Below are positions 31,425-41,349 of a stretch of 64,000 nucleotides of DNA, in pieces. This DNA comes from Neisseriaceae bacterium TC5R-5 (lineage in GTDB: Bacteria > Pseudomonadota > Gammaproteobacteria > Burkholderiales > Chromobacteriaceae). The position numbers and the translations under genes are program-made. Numbering within the stretch: the stretch's first letter is position 1; the number at the start of each line of letters is the position of its first letter. The stretch lies in the NCBI GenBank assembly GCA_020830965.2, contig JACCFC020000003.1, positions 18,420 through 82,419 on the forward strand, read 5' to 3'. Below the pieces are notes generated by a model that saw only the letters and a program-made list of their open reading frames with translations, did not search any database and was not told where the DNA came from.

Positions 31425-32142
31425 CTATCAGCTCTTACGGGCCATGGCCAACTTCATGCTGGTCAGCTCGGTGCTGATACTGCTGTACACCGCAGGGTTT
31501 TGGGTAACACATGCACCACTCTTTCCGGTGCGCACTATCCAGATTCAAGGTGATATGAAAAGACTAACGCCGGAGCAACTGAAATTTATTGCCGAACACC
31601 AGCTATCCGGCACTTTCTTTACGCTGGATATCGACAAGACCCGTGCCGCTTTCAGTAAATTGCCATGGGTACGCGATGCACAAGTAAGACGGCGCTGGCC
31701 AGATACACTGGACATCCAGGTGGAAGAGCATATGCCCTTAGCACGCTGGGGAGAGAATGGCCTGATCAACACCCATGGCGAGCGTTTTGACGCCGCCAGC
31801 GATCAGGAGCTGCCGGTATTTTACGGGCCGGCAGGTGCGGAGAAAGACATGAGCATCATGTACGGCCACTTTAAACAGGACTTGTCGCCGATCGGCCTCA
31901 TGCCTAAAGAGCTTTGGTTATCTAGTCGCCGCGCCTGGAAGGTGGTGCTGGATAATAAGGTGCAAGTGGAGCTTGGACGCAATGATATCAATCAGCGTGC
32001 CAATCGCTTTGCTCAGTACTGGAAACAAGAACTGGTAACGCTGCCTTATCGTGTGGAGTATGTAGATATGCGTTACCCCAATGGATTCGCCGTACGCATG
32101 CCGGACTACCGGGCAGCGGCGGTTACAGCAAACAAGCATTAA
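31414..32142 (+). CDS. ftsQ: Cell division protein FtsQ
   Basis: A 242-residue bitopic protein. A short cytoplasmic start and one membrane helix (about 12-32) precede the POTRA domain ([20 protein letters not shown]) and a beta domain ([40 protein letters not shown]). FtsQ recruits FtsL and FtsB to the septum. I start at ATG 31414, inside the end of ddlB (11-base overlap), because this gives the normal short cytoplasmic tail; the frame is open for 18 codons upstream. Confidence 0.93.
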   Translation: MWDNYQLLRAMANFMLVSSVLILLYTAGFWVTHAPLFPVRTIQIQGDMKRLTPEQLKFIAEHQLSGTFFTLDIDKTRAAFSKLPWVRDAQVRRRWPDTLDIQVEEHMPLARWGENGLINTHGERFDAASDQELPVFYGPAGAEKDMSIMYGHFKQDLSPIGLMPKELWLSSRRAWKVVLDNKVQVELGRNDINQRANRFAQYWKQELVTLPYRVEYVDMRYPNGFAVRMPDYRAAAVTANKH

Positions 32143-32158
32143 GGCGTTGGAGCGACAG

Positions 32159-33397
32159 GTGAGCAAACCAAAAGAAAGCAAAAACATGTTGGTTGGTCTG
32201 GACATCGGCACATCTAAAATTGTGGCGATTGTTGCAGAAGTGCTTGAGGACGGGCAGCTCAATATCATCGGCATGGGTCACAGCCCCTCACGCGGACTGA
32301 AGCGCGGCATGGTCGTCAACATCGAATCCACGGTACAAGCCATCCAGCGAGCACTGGAAGAAGCCGAGCTGATGGCAGACTGTAAAATTCACGAAGTGTT
32401 TGCCGGCATTGCCGGCAGCCATATTAAAAGTGTGAACTCTCATGGCATGGTGGCGATCAAGGACCGCGAAGTCACCAAAATGGATATAGAGCGAGTGATT
32501 GAAACCGCGCGCGCCGTCACTATTCCACCCGATCATCAGGTACTGCATATTCTCACGCAGGAATACAGTATTGATGGCCAGGAGGGTGTGCGCGAGCCAC
32601 TGGGCATGAGTGGTGTGCGCCTGGAAGCACGAGTACACATTGTGACCGGCGCTGTCTCTGCAGCCCAGAACGTGACCAAATGCGTGCGGCGTTGTGGTTT
32701 GGAAGTGTCCGATCTGGTATTGCAACCGATGGCTTCGGCCATTGCCGTGCTCTCAGAAGATGAGAAAGATCTCGGCGTCTGCCTGATTGACATTGGTGGT
32801 GGCACAACCGATATCGCGGTCTATACCAATGGCGCCATCCGTCACACCTCGGTGATTCCGATTGCTGGCGATCAAATCACCAATGACATCGCGATGGCAC
32901 TGCGTACGCCAACCAAAGAAGCGGAAGATATCAAAATTCAACATGGTGTCGCTCTAGTAGGACTAGCCGACCCCAGTCAGATGATAGAAGTCCCGGGAGT
33001 GGGGGAACGTGGCCCACGTCAAATGTCACGTGCCACTTTAGCGGAAGTGATCGAACCGCGCGTAGAGGAACTGTTTCAGTTGGTGCAGCAGGAACTACGC
33101 CGTAGCGGCTTTGAAGACATGCTGTCATCCGGCATGGTGCTCACTGGTGGTGCCAGTCTGATGTCAGGGATGGTGGAGCTGGCAGAAGAAGTCTTCCACA
33201 TGCCGGTACGAGTGGGCGTACCTAAATATGTTGGCGGCTTGGCCGAGGTCGTCAAAACACCCCGTTTCTCAACTGGCGTAGGTTTATTGCTGTATGGCAA
33301 AGATCAGATTCAAACACATGCAAACACCAAACCCGAAGCAGCAGGGCTAGGACAGGTTTTTGCTCGAATGAAAGCCTGGTTTGCCGGAAATTTTTAG
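32159..33397 (+). CDS. ftsA: Cell division protein FtsA
   Basis: A 412-residue actin-fold ATPase that tethers FtsZ to the membrane and recruits the divisome. I choose GTG 32159 because GGAG lies 6 bases upstream and the length fits; ATG 32186 is an alternative. Motifs are VGLDIGTSKIVAIVAEV, LIDIGGGTTDIAVYTNGAI and MVLTGGASLMSGM. The C-terminal segment (GLGQVFARMKAWFAGNF) reads as the amphipathic membrane-targeting helix. It lies 16 bases after ftsQ. Confidence 0.96.
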   Translation: MSKPKESKNMLVGLDIGTSKIVAIVAEVLEDGQLNIIGMGHSPSRGLKRGMVVNIESTVQAIQRALEEAELMADCKIHEVFAGIAGSHIKSVNSHGMVAIKDREVTKMDIERVIETARAVTIPPDHQVLHILTQEYSIDGQEGVREPLGMSGVRLEARVHIVTGAVSAAQNVTKCVRRCGLEVSDLVLQPMASAIAVLSEDEKDLGVCLIDIGGGTTDIAVYTNGAIRHTSVIPIAGDQITNDIAMALRTPTKEAEDIKIQHGVALVGLADPSQMIEVPGVGERGPRQMSRATLAEVIEPRVEELFQLVQQELRRSGFEDMLSSGMVLTGGASLMSGMVELAEEVFHMPVRVGVPKYVGGLAEVVKTPRFSTGVGLLLYGKDQIQTHANTKPEAAGLGQVFARMKAWFAGNF

Positions 33398-33425
33398 GCT
33401 CATTGCAAATAAATTGAAATTTATT

Positions 33426-33503
33426 TTGACAATGGATTACACAATATATTGTTCATGCTCAACTACTGAACTATACATTTAGTGTACGCATGACATTGTA
33501 TAG
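33426..33503 (+). promoter_or_regulatory. Candidate ftsZ promoter region with a flanking inverted repeat
   Basis: In the 159-base gap between ftsA and ftsZ, TTGTTC (33449-33454), a 17-base spacer and TATACA (33472-33477) form a plausible promoter; a separate TTGACA lies at 33426-33431. The -10 is the left arm of a perfect 7-bp inverted repeat, CTATACA (33471-33477) and TGTATAG (33497-33503). The repeat could be an operator. Dedicated ftsZ promoters are common in other bacteria. Confidence 0.4.
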
Positions 33504-33556
33504 TCGCTAGGGGTGCAAGTAGCGTATATGGCTCATCTTTATTTGAGGAGAGGAAA

Positions 33557-34744
33557 ATGAGCGGCATGGTATTTGAAGTAGTACAAGAGACCGCTGTCTC
33601 TGCGGTAATCAAAGTTATTGGCGTCGGTGGGGGCGGTTGCAATGCCATCGACAATATGATTGCCGGCAACGTACATGGCGTCGAGTTTATTTGCGCCAAC
33701 ACCGATGCCCAATCGCTGCAACGCAATAAAGCCGCACAGAAGCTGCAACTAGGTTGCAACCTAACCCGTGGCTTGGGCGCAGGCGCCAACCCGGAAGTGG
33801 GCCGTAACGCGGCGCTGGAAGACCGGGAACGCATCGCCGAGATGCTGCGTGGTGCCAATATGGTATTTGTTACTGCCGGCATGGGTGGCGGTACCGGTAC
33901 TGGCGCGGCCCCAGTTGTGGCCGAAGTAGCCAAAGAAATGGGCATTCTGACCGTGGGAGTGGTTACCCGTCCGTTTGAACATGAAGGCAAGCGGATGAAA
34001 GTCGCCAAAAATGGCATCGAAGATTTGAAAAAACACGTTGACTCCCTGATTGTCATTCCTAACGACAAGCTGATGGATGTATTAGGCGAAGATGTCACCA
34101 TGCGCGAAGCCTTTCTAGCCGCCGATGATGTACTCAAAGGAGCGGTAGCCGGGATTGCTGAAGTGATTACCTGCCCAGGGTTGATCAATGTCGACTTTGC
34201 CGATGTGCGCACCGTAATGAGCGAAATGGGCCTGGCCATGATGGGCTCGGCTTACGCTTCCGGCATTGATCGTGCCCGCGTCGCGGCCGAGCAAGCGGTA
34301 GCCAGCCCTCTACTGGACAACATCACACTGGAAGGGGCCCGTGGTGTGCTGGTCAATATTTCCACTGCGCCAGGCTTCCTGAAAATGAGCGAATACCGCG
34401 AGATCATGGGCATTGTGCGTCAGTACGCTGACGAAGACGCGCAGATTAAATTCGGTACCGCCGAAGTGGACGACATGCCCGAAGACACCATACGTGTCAC
34501 GCTGATTGCGACGGGTCTTGGTCAGAAAAAGAGTTCACGCCACGATGAACGCCCGGAATATATCAAAATTGTCAAAACCGGCACCGATGACCGCGCAGTG
34601 GAAGTGGTTAGCTACGACGATTTCGATACCCCCGCTATCATGCGTCAGGGGCGGCGACGCGGCACAGCTAGCGCAGACTTCAGTAACCCGGAGGTCAGTG
34701 AGAGCTATGACATTCCCGCTTTCTTACGCAAACAAGCCGATTAA
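33557..34744 (+). CDS. ftsZ: Cell division protein FtsZ
   Basis: A 395-residue tubulin-like GTPase that forms the Z-ring. It has GVGGGGCNAIDNM, the tubulin signature GGGTGTG at 110-116, NVDFADVRTVM and the C-terminal FtsA/ZipA-binding peptide YDIPAFLRKQAD after a variable linker. It has a strong ribosome site (GGAGAGG). It lies 159 bases after ftsA, with its own probable promoter. Confidence 0.98.
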   Translation: MSGMVFEVVQETAVSAVIKVIGVGGGGCNAIDNMIAGNVHGVEFICANTDAQSLQRNKAAQKLQLGCNLTRGLGAGANPEVGRNAALEDRERIAEMLRGANMVFVTAGMGGGTGTGAAPVVAEVAKEMGILTVGVVTRPFEHEGKRMKVAKNGIEDLKKHVDSLIVIPNDKLMDVLGEDVTMREAFLAADDVLKGAVAGIAEVITCPGLINVDFADVRTVMSEMGLAMMGSAYASGIDRARVAAEQAVASPLLDNITLEGARGVLVNISTAPGFLKMSEYREIMGIVRQYADEDAQIKFGTAEVDDMPEDTIRVTLIATGLGQKKSSRHDERPEYIKIVKTGTDDRAVEVVSYDDFDTPAIMRQGRRRGTASADFSNPEVSESYDIPAFLRKQAD

Positions 34745-34819
34745 GGCAAGCAGGGATAGAAAATAACTATTTGATTCTAAAAATCAATTAATAAAATGCA
34801 ATTGCTCTCTGTGGTAAAA

Positions 34820-34844
34820 TCGAGCTTTAGTTTGGAAAGCTCGA
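34820..34844 (+). promoter_or_regulatory. Hairpin over the lpxC translation start region
   Basis: TCGAGCTTT (34820-34828) and AAAGCTCGA (34836-34844) are a perfect 9-bp inverted repeat with a 7-base loop. It ends one base before the lpxC ATG. The only ribosome-site-like bases (GGAAAG) lie within the loop and the right arm. An extended -10 (TGG-TAAAAT, 34812-34820) abuts it, so either it is an mRNA hairpin hiding the start, or a protein site at the transcript start. Confidence 0.5.
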
Positions 34845-34845
34845 C

Positions 34846-35760
34846 ATGATATTGCAGCGCACGCTGAAACAAGCGATCAGCGCCACAGGAGTAGGTCTGC
34901 ATTCAGGAGAAAGGGTAAAACTTACCTTACTACCAGCTGCAGTCAATAGCGGAATTGTATTTCGCCGCACTGACTTGCCTGAACCGGTAAGCATTAAGGC
35001 GGACCCAGCGCTGATCAACGACACACGTCTCTCCTCCACACTGGTGAGCGATGCCGGTGTGCGCGTGGGCACGATTGAACACCTGATGTCCGCCTTTGCC
35101 GGCTTTGGAATCGACAATCTCATTGTCGAAGTCACGTCAGCAGAAATGCCGATTATGGATGGCTCTGCGGCAGCCTTTCTTTATCTGCTACAAAGTGCCG
35201 GAGTACAAGAACAAACAGCCAAAAAACAATTTATCCGGATTAAACAAAGCATTGTCTTGGAAGAGGGCGACGTCTGGGTAAAACTGGAACCACACAACGG
35301 CTTCAAAGTTACCCTGTCCATAGACTTCAAGCACCCGGCCTTTAGTCATGGCCCACAGCTGAGCACAGTAGACTTTGCCAAACACTCCTACACCGATGAA
35401 ATCAGCCGAGCACGTACTTTTGGTTTTATGCACGAAGTCGAGTACATGCGCAGTCATGGTTTAGGACGAGGCGGCAATCTGAATAATGCGATCGTGATTG
35501 ACGATGAATACGTGCTGAACCCAGAAGGATTACGTTTTCCAGACGAATTTGTGCGTCACAAAATTCTGGATGCTATTGGAGACCTCTACGTTATCGGCCA
35601 CCCACTGATTGCGGCTTTTTCCGGGCATAAATCAGGACATGCGATGAACAATAAGCTGCTGCGCAAACTGCTCGCTACCCCGGATGCCTGGGAATATGTC
35701 AGCTTTACGGATGAACTGGATGTGCCCTCCAGCTTTCATCGTTTACCGGAACTGGTTTAA
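34846..35760 (+). CDS. lpxC: UDP-3-O-acyl-GlcNAc deacetylase LpxC
   Basis: A 304-residue zinc deacetylase that carries out the committed step of lipid A synthesis. Zinc ligands H79 (GTIEHLMS), H238 and D242 ([12 protein letters not shown]) and the catalytic D246 and H265 sit at the same numbers as in the E. coli enzyme. It opens [18 protein letters not shown]. It ends the dcw cluster, 101 bases after ftsZ, as in many proteobacteria. In E. coli LpxC is controlled by FtsH proteolysis; here a hairpin next to the start codon may add control at translation. Confidence 0.97.
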   Translation: MILQRTLKQAISATGVGLHSGERVKLTLLPAAVNSGIVFRRTDLPEPVSIKADPALINDTRLSSTLVSDAGVRVGTIEHLMSAFAGFGIDNLIVEVTSAEMPIMDGSAAAFLYLLQSAGVQEQTAKKQFIRIKQSIVLEEGDVWVKLEPHNGFKVTLSIDFKHPAFSHGPQLSTVDFAKHSYTDEISRARTFGFMHEVEYMRSHGLGRGGNLNNAIVIDDEYVLNPEGLRFPDEFVRHKILDAIGDLYVIGHPLIAAFSGHKSGHAMNNKLLRKLLATPDAWEYVSFTDELDVPSSFHRLPELV

Positions 35761-35762
35761 AT

Positions 35763-35945
35763 ATGTTTGGCTTCTGGCGTTTATGGCTGCTGCTAACCAT
35801 TCTGACCCTAGGCTGGGCAATCACCTGCTTTGTCTTGACCCGCAACCGCCTCTACCTGCGCTATATCGGCACCATCTTGCGTTGGAGCGGCGGCCTGGTC
35901 GTGGTAGTCAGCAGCTTCTGGCTACTCTTTCGCCTGTTCAGCTAA
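35763..35945 (+). CDS. Small membrane protein downstream of lpxC, function unknown
   Basis: A 60-residue protein with two hydrophobic helices (about 5-25 and 37-58) separated by a basic turn (TRNRLYLRYIG). The ATG comes 2 bases after the lpxC stop, with no ribosome site of its own, so translation would be coupled. The composition (W, L, R rich) and hairpin topology look like a real small inner-membrane protein. I do not recognise the family. Confidence 0.6.
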   Translation: MFGFWRLWLLLTILTLGWAITCFVLTRNRLYLRYIGTILRWSGGLVVVVSSFWLLFRLFS

Positions 35946-36007
35946 ACCCTTTAAACTCTTATCGATGATTTCCCGGGCCAGCACACCCGGCAACCAAAGC
36001 CCATCAC

Positions 36008-36499
36008 ATGTCAGAACTCACGCATTTTGATCACAACGGCCAAGCTCATATGGTGGATATTGCCAATAAGCCAGCCAGTCAGCGCCGCGCCATCGCAACA
36101 GGGCTAATCCGCATGCAGCCCACCACTCTCACCTTGATACGTGACGGTGGCCATAAAAAAGGTGATGTACTCGCTATTGCGCGCATTGCTGCCATCATGG
36201 CAGCAAAAAAGACAGCCGACCTGATCCCCCTCTGCCACCCAATCAGCCTGACGCGCATCGCCGTAGAATTTGAGCTCGTCGAAGCTAGCAGCAGCGTAGC
36301 GATCACGGTTACCGCCGAATGCCATGGCCAAACCGGCGTGGAAATGGAGGCCTTAACCGCCACCAATATTGGCCTCTTGACCATTTACGATATGTGTAAA
36401 GCCGTGGATAAAGACATGGTCATAGAAGGCGTACACCTGCAAGAAAAACGCGGTGGCAAATCGGGACATTGGCCAGTCGACAGCGCCAAGCAGCCCTAA
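36008..36499 (+). CDS. moaC: Cyclic pyranopterin monophosphate synthase MoaC
   Basis: A 163-residue MoaC. It converts 3',8-cyclo-7,8-dihydro-GTP, the MoaA product, to cyclic pyranopterin monophosphate in molybdenum cofactor synthesis. Signatures are [52 protein letters not shown] and the conserved catalytic lysines near [11 protein letters not shown]. No other moa gene is nearby. The ribosome site is weak. Confidence 0.95.
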   Translation: MSELTHFDHNGQAHMVDIANKPASQRRAIATGLIRMQPTTLTLIRDGGHKKGDVLAIARIAAIMAAKKTADLIPLCHPISLTRIAVEFELVEASSSVAITVTAECHGQTGVEMEALTATNIGLLTIYDMCKAVDKDMVIEGVHLQEKRGGKSGHWPVDSAKQP

Positions 36500-36561
36500 A
36501 TCACCAGATAGGTTACACTTACGGCGTTATTTTATTGACTCAACCAGACTAGAGCCCCCAG

Positions 36562-37191
36562 ATGCCGCTGAATACTTGGCTACTGTTTGTCACTACCGTA
36601 TTTTTTGTTTCTGCCACACCCGGCCCCAATATGTTATTAGCGATGACGCATGGCATTCACTACGGTGTACGTCGCAGCTTGTCCACCTGTGGTGGGCTGC
36701 TAAGCTCGCTAGTGCTGATTATTGCCGGTTCAGTCGCCGGTCTGGGTGCGCTGTTAGCGACGTCCGAGCTGCTGTTCTCCATCGTCAAATATACCGGTGC
36801 AGCCTATTTGATCTATCTGGGCATCAAAACCTGGCGTAGCCAGCCGCAAGCGGTGGCAGAAATACGGGAAAACATCGGCAGCAGCCACACTCACTGGGGT
36901 ATGTTTCGGACTGGTTTTATGGTGGGGATGAGCAATCCCAAAGCGTTTGTATTTTTTATGGCCTTATTTCCACAATTTATCAATGCGCAGCACCCACAAG
37001 CACCGCAACTGCTCGTTCTGGTTACTACTTTTTTTATCATCGAAACGGCTTGGCAACTGGCTTATGCCAGTGGTGGTGCCAGATTGGCCAGTTGGTTAAA
37101 TAGCGCTCATCGGCTCAAACTGGTCAATCGCTTATCTGGCAGTGCATTTGTAGGAGCCGGAGCACTATTGACCGGTTTATCCAGACACTAA
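36562..37191 (+). CDS. LysE/RhtB family amino acid exporter
   Basis: A 209-residue inner-membrane protein with about six helices. It has the family signature FVSATPGPNMLLAMTHGIHYG near the N-terminus and GMSNPKAFVFFMALFPQFI in the middle. Members export amino acids such as homoserine, threonine or lysine; the substrate cannot be read from sequence. It stands between moaC and fba with its own short leader. Confidence 0.88.
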   Translation: MPLNTWLLFVTTVFFVSATPGPNMLLAMTHGIHYGVRRSLSTCGGLLSSLVLIIAGSVAGLGALLATSELLFSIVKYTGAAYLIYLGIKTWRSQPQAVAEIRENIGSSHTHWGMFRTGFMVGMSNPKAFVFFMALFPQFINAQHPQAPQLLVLVTTFFIIETAWQLAYASGGARLASWLNSAHRLKLVNRLSGSAFVGAGALLTGLSRH

Positions 37192-37278
37192 AACTAGGCT
37201 AGCCCACTCTCTCAGTGAGCTGCTGTACTTACACACCGTGCTTCTCTATAGCGGAAGCATTTTGCAGGAGATCAAATC

Positions 37279-38343
37279 ATGGCTCTCGTTTCCATGCGCC
37301 AACTACTAGACCACGCGGCTGAATTCAGCTACGGCCTACCCGCTTTCAACGTTAACAATCTCGAGCAGATGCGCGCCATTATGGAGGCTGCGCACCAAGT
37401 GGACGCTCCCGTCATCGTGCAAGCCTCTGCTGGCGCACGCAAATATGCTGGCGCGCCTTTCCTGCGTCACTTGATTTTGGCTGCTATTGAAGAATTTCCA
37501 CATATCCCGGTTGTCATGCACCAGGATCACGGCACCAGCCCAGATATCTGCCAGCGCTCCATTCAGTTGGGCTTCTCCTCGGTCATGATGGACGGCTCAC
37601 TCAAAAGCGATGGCAAAACCCCGGCCGACTACGCTTACAACGTTGATGTCACCCGTACCGTGGTCAACTTTTCACATGCCTGTGGCGTATCCGTAGAAGG
37701 TGAAATCGGCTGCCTGGGCAGCCTGGAAACCGGTATGGCCGGCGAAGAAGATGGTGTGGGTGCGGAAGGCGTGCTGGATCACAGCCAACTATTAACCGAC
37801 CCGGAAGAAGCCGCCCAATTTGTCAAAGATACCGGCGTGGATGCTCTGGCCATTGCCATTGGTACCAGCCACGGCGCTTATAAATTCAGCAAAAAACCCA
37901 CCGGCGATGTGTTGCGCATCGACCGTATCAAAGAAATTCACGCCCGCATCCCTAATACGCATCTAGTGATGCACGGCTCCTCATCGGTACCACAGGAGTG
38001 GTTGCAAATCATCAATGAGTTTGGCGGCAAACTAGGCGAAACCTACGGTGTGCCCGTCGAAGAAATTGTGGAAGGCATTAAACATGGCGTGCGTAAAGTA
38101 AACATTGATACCGATCTGCGCCTAGCCTCCACCGGTGCTATCCGCCGCTTTCTGGCACAGCATCCCACCGAATTTGATCCGCGCAAATATCTGAAAGCAT
38201 CTACCAACGCGATGCGTGATATCTGCATTGCCCGCTACGAGGCCTTTGGTGCCGCCGGACAAGCCAGCAAGATCAAGGCAATTAATCTGGAAAACATGGC
38301 CAATAAATATCTCAAAGGTGAGTTGGCACAGATTGTGAAATAA
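37279..38343 (+). CDS. fba: Class II fructose-bisphosphate aldolase
   Basis: A 354-residue zinc aldolase of glycolysis and gluconeogenesis, cleaving fructose 1,6-bisphosphate to dihydroxyacetone phosphate and glyceraldehyde 3-phosphate. Visible motifs are [20 protein letters not shown], the zinc histidine and catalytic aspartate region [33 protein letters not shown] and [16 protein letters not shown] lies 9 bases before the ATG. The length matches the CbbA/Fba subgroup common in betaproteobacteria. Confidence 0.96.
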   Translation: MALVSMRQLLDHAAEFSYGLPAFNVNNLEQMRAIMEAAHQVDAPVIVQASAGARKYAGAPFLRHLILAAIEEFPHIPVVMHQDHGTSPDICQRSIQLGFSSVMMDGSLKSDGKTPADYAYNVDVTRTVVNFSHACGVSVEGEIGCLGSLETGMAGEEDGVGAEGVLDHSQLLTDPEEAAQFVKDTGVDALAIAIGTSHGAYKFSKKPTGDVLRIDRIKEIHARIPNTHLVMHGSSSVPQEWLQIINEFGGKLGETYGVPVEEIVEGIKHGVRKVNIDTDLRLASTGAIRRFLAQHPTEFDPRKYLKASTNAMRDICIARYEAFGAAGQASKIKAINLENMANKYLKGELAQIVK

Positions 38344-38356
38344 AACCACGCACAAG

Positions 38357-38391
38357 CACCGCGTCAGCACATCATATCGACTGACGCGGTG
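38357..38391. terminator. Hairpin after the aldolase gene
   Basis: CACCGCGTCAG and CTGACGCGGTG form a perfect 11-bp stem with a 13-base loop, 13 bases past the fba stop. No T-run follows, so it may act as a 3' stabilising hairpin or a Rho-assisted terminator. Confidence 0.5.
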
Positions 38392-38504
38392 TCATCCAGC
38401 AGCATCCAGCAAGACAAGCCCCTTGCCCTCATAGCAGCCAGCATCATCGATTTATTGGAAATCTAGCCAAGCCTCAATCTAAAAAGCAGCCACTGGCATG
38501 ATAC

Positions 38505-38526
38505 AAAAAAGCCGGCATAGGCCGAC
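38505..38526 (-). terminator. Rho-independent terminator of the fimbrial cluster
   Basis: On the minus strand, GTCGGC-CTAT-GCCGGC (6-bp stem, one G-U pair) is followed directly by six T. It lies 27 bases after the usher stop. Confidence 0.7.
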
Positions 38527-38552
38527 ACATTCGATCACGCTCTTGCGATCGC

Positions 38553-41174
38553 TCAGGCATTGCCACAAGTGGCATCTAAGCGAGACAACAACTGATCTGC
38601 CTGTGCTTTCGTATCCAACTGATAAGGCAAGGTGCATTGTTGCTGCGCCTGCTCACCCCATTTCACCGTCAACTTACCGTTATTACCGGCTACCCGCACA
38701 TAGGTCTGTCCACCCTGCCCTACCATCCCCACATTGTTGCCTTCGCTGTCATACACGGTCGCGCCCAAAGGTAAGGCACTGCCATCTGCCTGTAGCGCCT
38801 TAATCAATAAGGCCTGGCCAGAGCGGGTAGTAAATTTCAGTTTCACCGCCATACCGGCATAAGGTGCTACCCGAATCTGGTTATTCGTCAACTCGGTATG
38901 ACGATTAAGGCCTTTGTTCTCCAACACAACATCGTTATAACGATATGGATTGAGCGACGGCACCAGCGCATAGCCTGAGCTGTTTATGGTGGCACCCATA
39001 GCATTCTGGATTGAGGCACCAGCCGCGCCCGGCGCTTCTACCAGGGCAAAGGTATCGCTCAGATAAGGCCCCAGCGTAACGCCACCCGCATGCACCGCAA
39101 CGGCACCACGAGCACTGGCACTGCTCTGCCAAAAGTTCTGGCCCTGTGAATATGTCGCACCAACACTGGCCAAAGCTAAGGATTTTTGCAAACTGGTATT
39201 GAAATTAGCGGCATGGCCCTGCTCATCATAGCTAACGCCCAGGTTATAACTCACAGTTTTTGCTTCATCCAGCAGACCGGATAAGGAAGTCTGGTAATTA
39301 TTGCGACCATCACTTTGCGTCACCGAGCTGGATAAATTAGCCGCACGACCTTCTTTTCCTAAAGGCATAGAAACCGAAAACATCACCGCATTGCTAGTTT
39401 GACTAGTACTATTGGAGTCCAAAGTATTTTTGCCGCTCAACGCACCCATCTGCTGACGACTGATGGATACACTGTATTGCATCGAATGGAAACTATTACT
39501 GTAAGACAACTGCAATTGGGTATCGGACTGTTTGTTACTGTAATAATCACTAGCCGAAGCCGACAGTGACAGTTGACCGTAAACACCCAAATCCTGGCTG
39601 ATATTGGCAGTAAATTGATTGCGCTGCTGATAAGCAGCAATCGCTTGTATTTGCCCTTGCTGGCGCGCTAAACCGGTATTGATCGCCTCGCTCAAATCAC
39701 GGAAGGCCCCAGTCGAATAGCGATAGCTACCCAGAGAAAAATTAGTGCCGGTTTCGGCAATCGCATAGCTATAATCCAACCCTGTACGCCAACCGCTGAT
39801 ATTGACATCATTGATATTTCTGCTTTTCGAATAAGTCGTCGTCAGGCCAAATGCACCAAACGAACTCCCCCATACCGCCCCACCCAGCAGCGCCAGATAA
39901 TTCTGCGACATCCGCACTGCCATATTGCCGGTAATAGCATTACTGATACCGCGCTCATACGTTACATCGGAAAACAGCGCCTTGCTGCCCGGAATGTCCC
40001 GTACCTGTCCTAGCGTGGCGCTATAACGCGAATACCCAGGTCTCATCGATTGTGGTACCACAGAAAATGGCACGCTGAACTGGCTGACGCGACCATCGGC
40101 TTCTTGTACCTCAACATCCAAACTGCCACGATTACTGGTCGGTGCAATGTCGGTAATCTCGAAAGCACCGGGAGCTACCGTGGTCTGATAAATCTGGTTA
40201 TTACCCTGACGGATAACAACTCGTGCACTGGTGGCGGCAATGCCACGCACAGCTGGGGCATAGCCACGTACCGAGTCCGGCAACATCTGCTCATCGCTTT
40301 GAATTTGTACGCCACGAAAGCTCATGCTGTTAAGCAAGCTGCCACGGGTAAAACTCTCCCCCACCGTCAACTCGCTTTGCAGGCTGGGCAAAGTTCTTTG
40401 TGCATACACTCGTGTTACCTGGAACTCACTCGCTCCCACGCTGCTACGGGTATAGCTGCTCTGCTGGCGTAAACGCCACAAATCGAGATTTACGCCACCA
40501 TTAGTATTGATATAAAAACTATCATTAGTTTTGCCTTGTGAGCTTGAATAATGATAACTGGCATCGTAATTGATAAAAGCAATATGACCACCCACATCCA
40601 ACTCTGCCAGCGGCACGCTATCATGTGCCACTTTCACCATCAAAGCCTGCGGGATAGACAGATTCAAGCGCAAGCGGGGGAAATCGAACTGGGAGCGAGC
40701 ACCGGCAAGACGCTCGCGTAATGGCACACAGGCTTTATCCTGCGCACTATCCGCCGCCACAACCTTGTCGGTAATGCCTAAACTGGCAGGCAGTACGCCA
40801 GCCGCCAATAAATATGCGTTATCCAAACAGGCAATGAGTTCGCGATTTTTAGCATCATCACGAAACTCTACTTGCTTGCGTGATTGCAAATGATCATTAA
40901 TGTACACATCCACCTGATACGTACCAGGACTCGCCGCATTAGCGTGATTAAAACGCTCAACATCACCCAGCGCCGCAGCGGAGCCTAACAACAGACTACT
41001 GTCGAAATGGAAAGCTGAATCAGAAGACTCACTCGGCTGCTGCGCTAACTCTGCACCCATAGTCAGTGCAGGCAAAGCAAATGCCACAGCTACCCCTAAT
41101 ACGGAGAGCGGGAAATACCTAGCTGATGTAACAGCAGCAGGTATGGCAGCGCGAGCACGACGCAGGGAGGTCAT
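38553..41174 (-). CDS. Fimbrial outer-membrane usher protein
   Basis: An 873-residue FimD/PapC-type usher. It takes chaperone-pilin complexes and secretes and assembles the fibre through a 24-strand outer-membrane barrel. It has a long signal peptide (about 1-40), an N-terminal periplasmic domain (FHFDSSLLLGSAAALGDVERF), the barrel with plug domain (GYAPAVRGIAATSARVVIRQ), VPFSVVPQSMRPGYSRYS and C-terminal domains with the Cys pair in QCTLPYQLDT and ATCGNA. The region before the ATG is pyrimidine-rich with no ribosome site. The repeated promoter module lies 38-81 bases upstream, so the gene probably has its own transcript. Confidence 0.93.
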   Translation of the reverse strand: MTSLRRARAAIPAAVTSARYFPLSVLGVAVAFALPALTMGAELAQQPSESSDSAFHFDSSLLLGSAAALGDVERFNHANAASPGTYQVDVYINDHLQSRKQVEFRDDAKNRELIACLDNAYLLAAGVLPASLGITDKVVAADSAQDKACVPLRERLAGARSQFDFPRLRLNLSIPQALMVKVAHDSVPLAELDVGGHIAFINYDASYHYSSSQGKTNDSFYINTNGGVNLDLWRLRQQSSYTRSSVGASEFQVTRVYAQRTLPSLQSELTVGESFTRGSLLNSMSFRGVQIQSDEQMLPDSVRGYAPAVRGIAATSARVVIRQGNNQIYQTTVAPGAFEITDIAPTSNRGSLDVEVQEADGRVSQFSVPFSVVPQSMRPGYSRYSATLGQVRDIPGSKALFSDVTYERGISNAITGNMAVRMSQNYLALLGGAVWGSSFGAFGLTTTYSKSRNINDVNISGWRTGLDYSYAIAETGTNFSLGSYRYSTGAFRDLSEAINTGLARQQGQIQAIAAYQQRNQFTANISQDLGVYGQLSLSASASDYYSNKQSDTQLQLSYSNSFHSMQYSVSISRQQMGALSGKNTLDSNSTSQTSNAVMFSVSMPLGKEGRAANLSSSVTQSDGRNNYQTSLSGLLDEAKTVSYNLGVSYDEQGHAANFNTSLQKSLALASVGATYSQGQNFWQSSASARGAVAVHAGGVTLGPYLSDTFALVEAPGAAGASIQNAMGATINSSGYALVPSLNPYRYNDVVLENKGLNRHTELTNNQIRVAPYAGMAVKLKFTTRSGQALLIKALQADGSALPLGATVYDSEGNNVGMVGQGGQTYVRVAGNNGKLTVKWGEQAQQQCTLPYQLDTKAQADQLLSRLDATCGNA

Positions 41175-41211
41175 AGTTGGAGGGAATACAGGGTGATAGA
41201 TAACATCAAGG

Positions 41212-41255
41212 ATTGTCCATGATTAGCACAATGGACAAAATCGGAATCGTCTTAA
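41212..41255 (-). promoter_or_regulatory. Repeated fimbrial promoter module, copy 4 (usher)
   Basis: Minus strand: TTAAGAC, 2 bases, TTCCGATTTTG, 17 bases, GGACAAT. The spacing equals that of the three pilin copies; the 11-base block has 3 mismatches and the -10-like box one. It lies 38 bases upstream of the usher start. Confidence 0.6.
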
Positions 41256-41349
41256 TTTAAGATATTGTTTTTAAAGAAAAACATAAGCGGCTATTTCGGA
41301 TGAAGACTGCTGTGAGGTATTCAGCTATCGATGAAGGTTTCGCTAGAAT

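Noticed and set aside
33463-34239. 258-codon frame antisense to ftsZ
   Set aside because: Ser/Thr/Pro-rich composition typical of the reverse frame of a conserved gene. The sense strand is clearly ftsZ.
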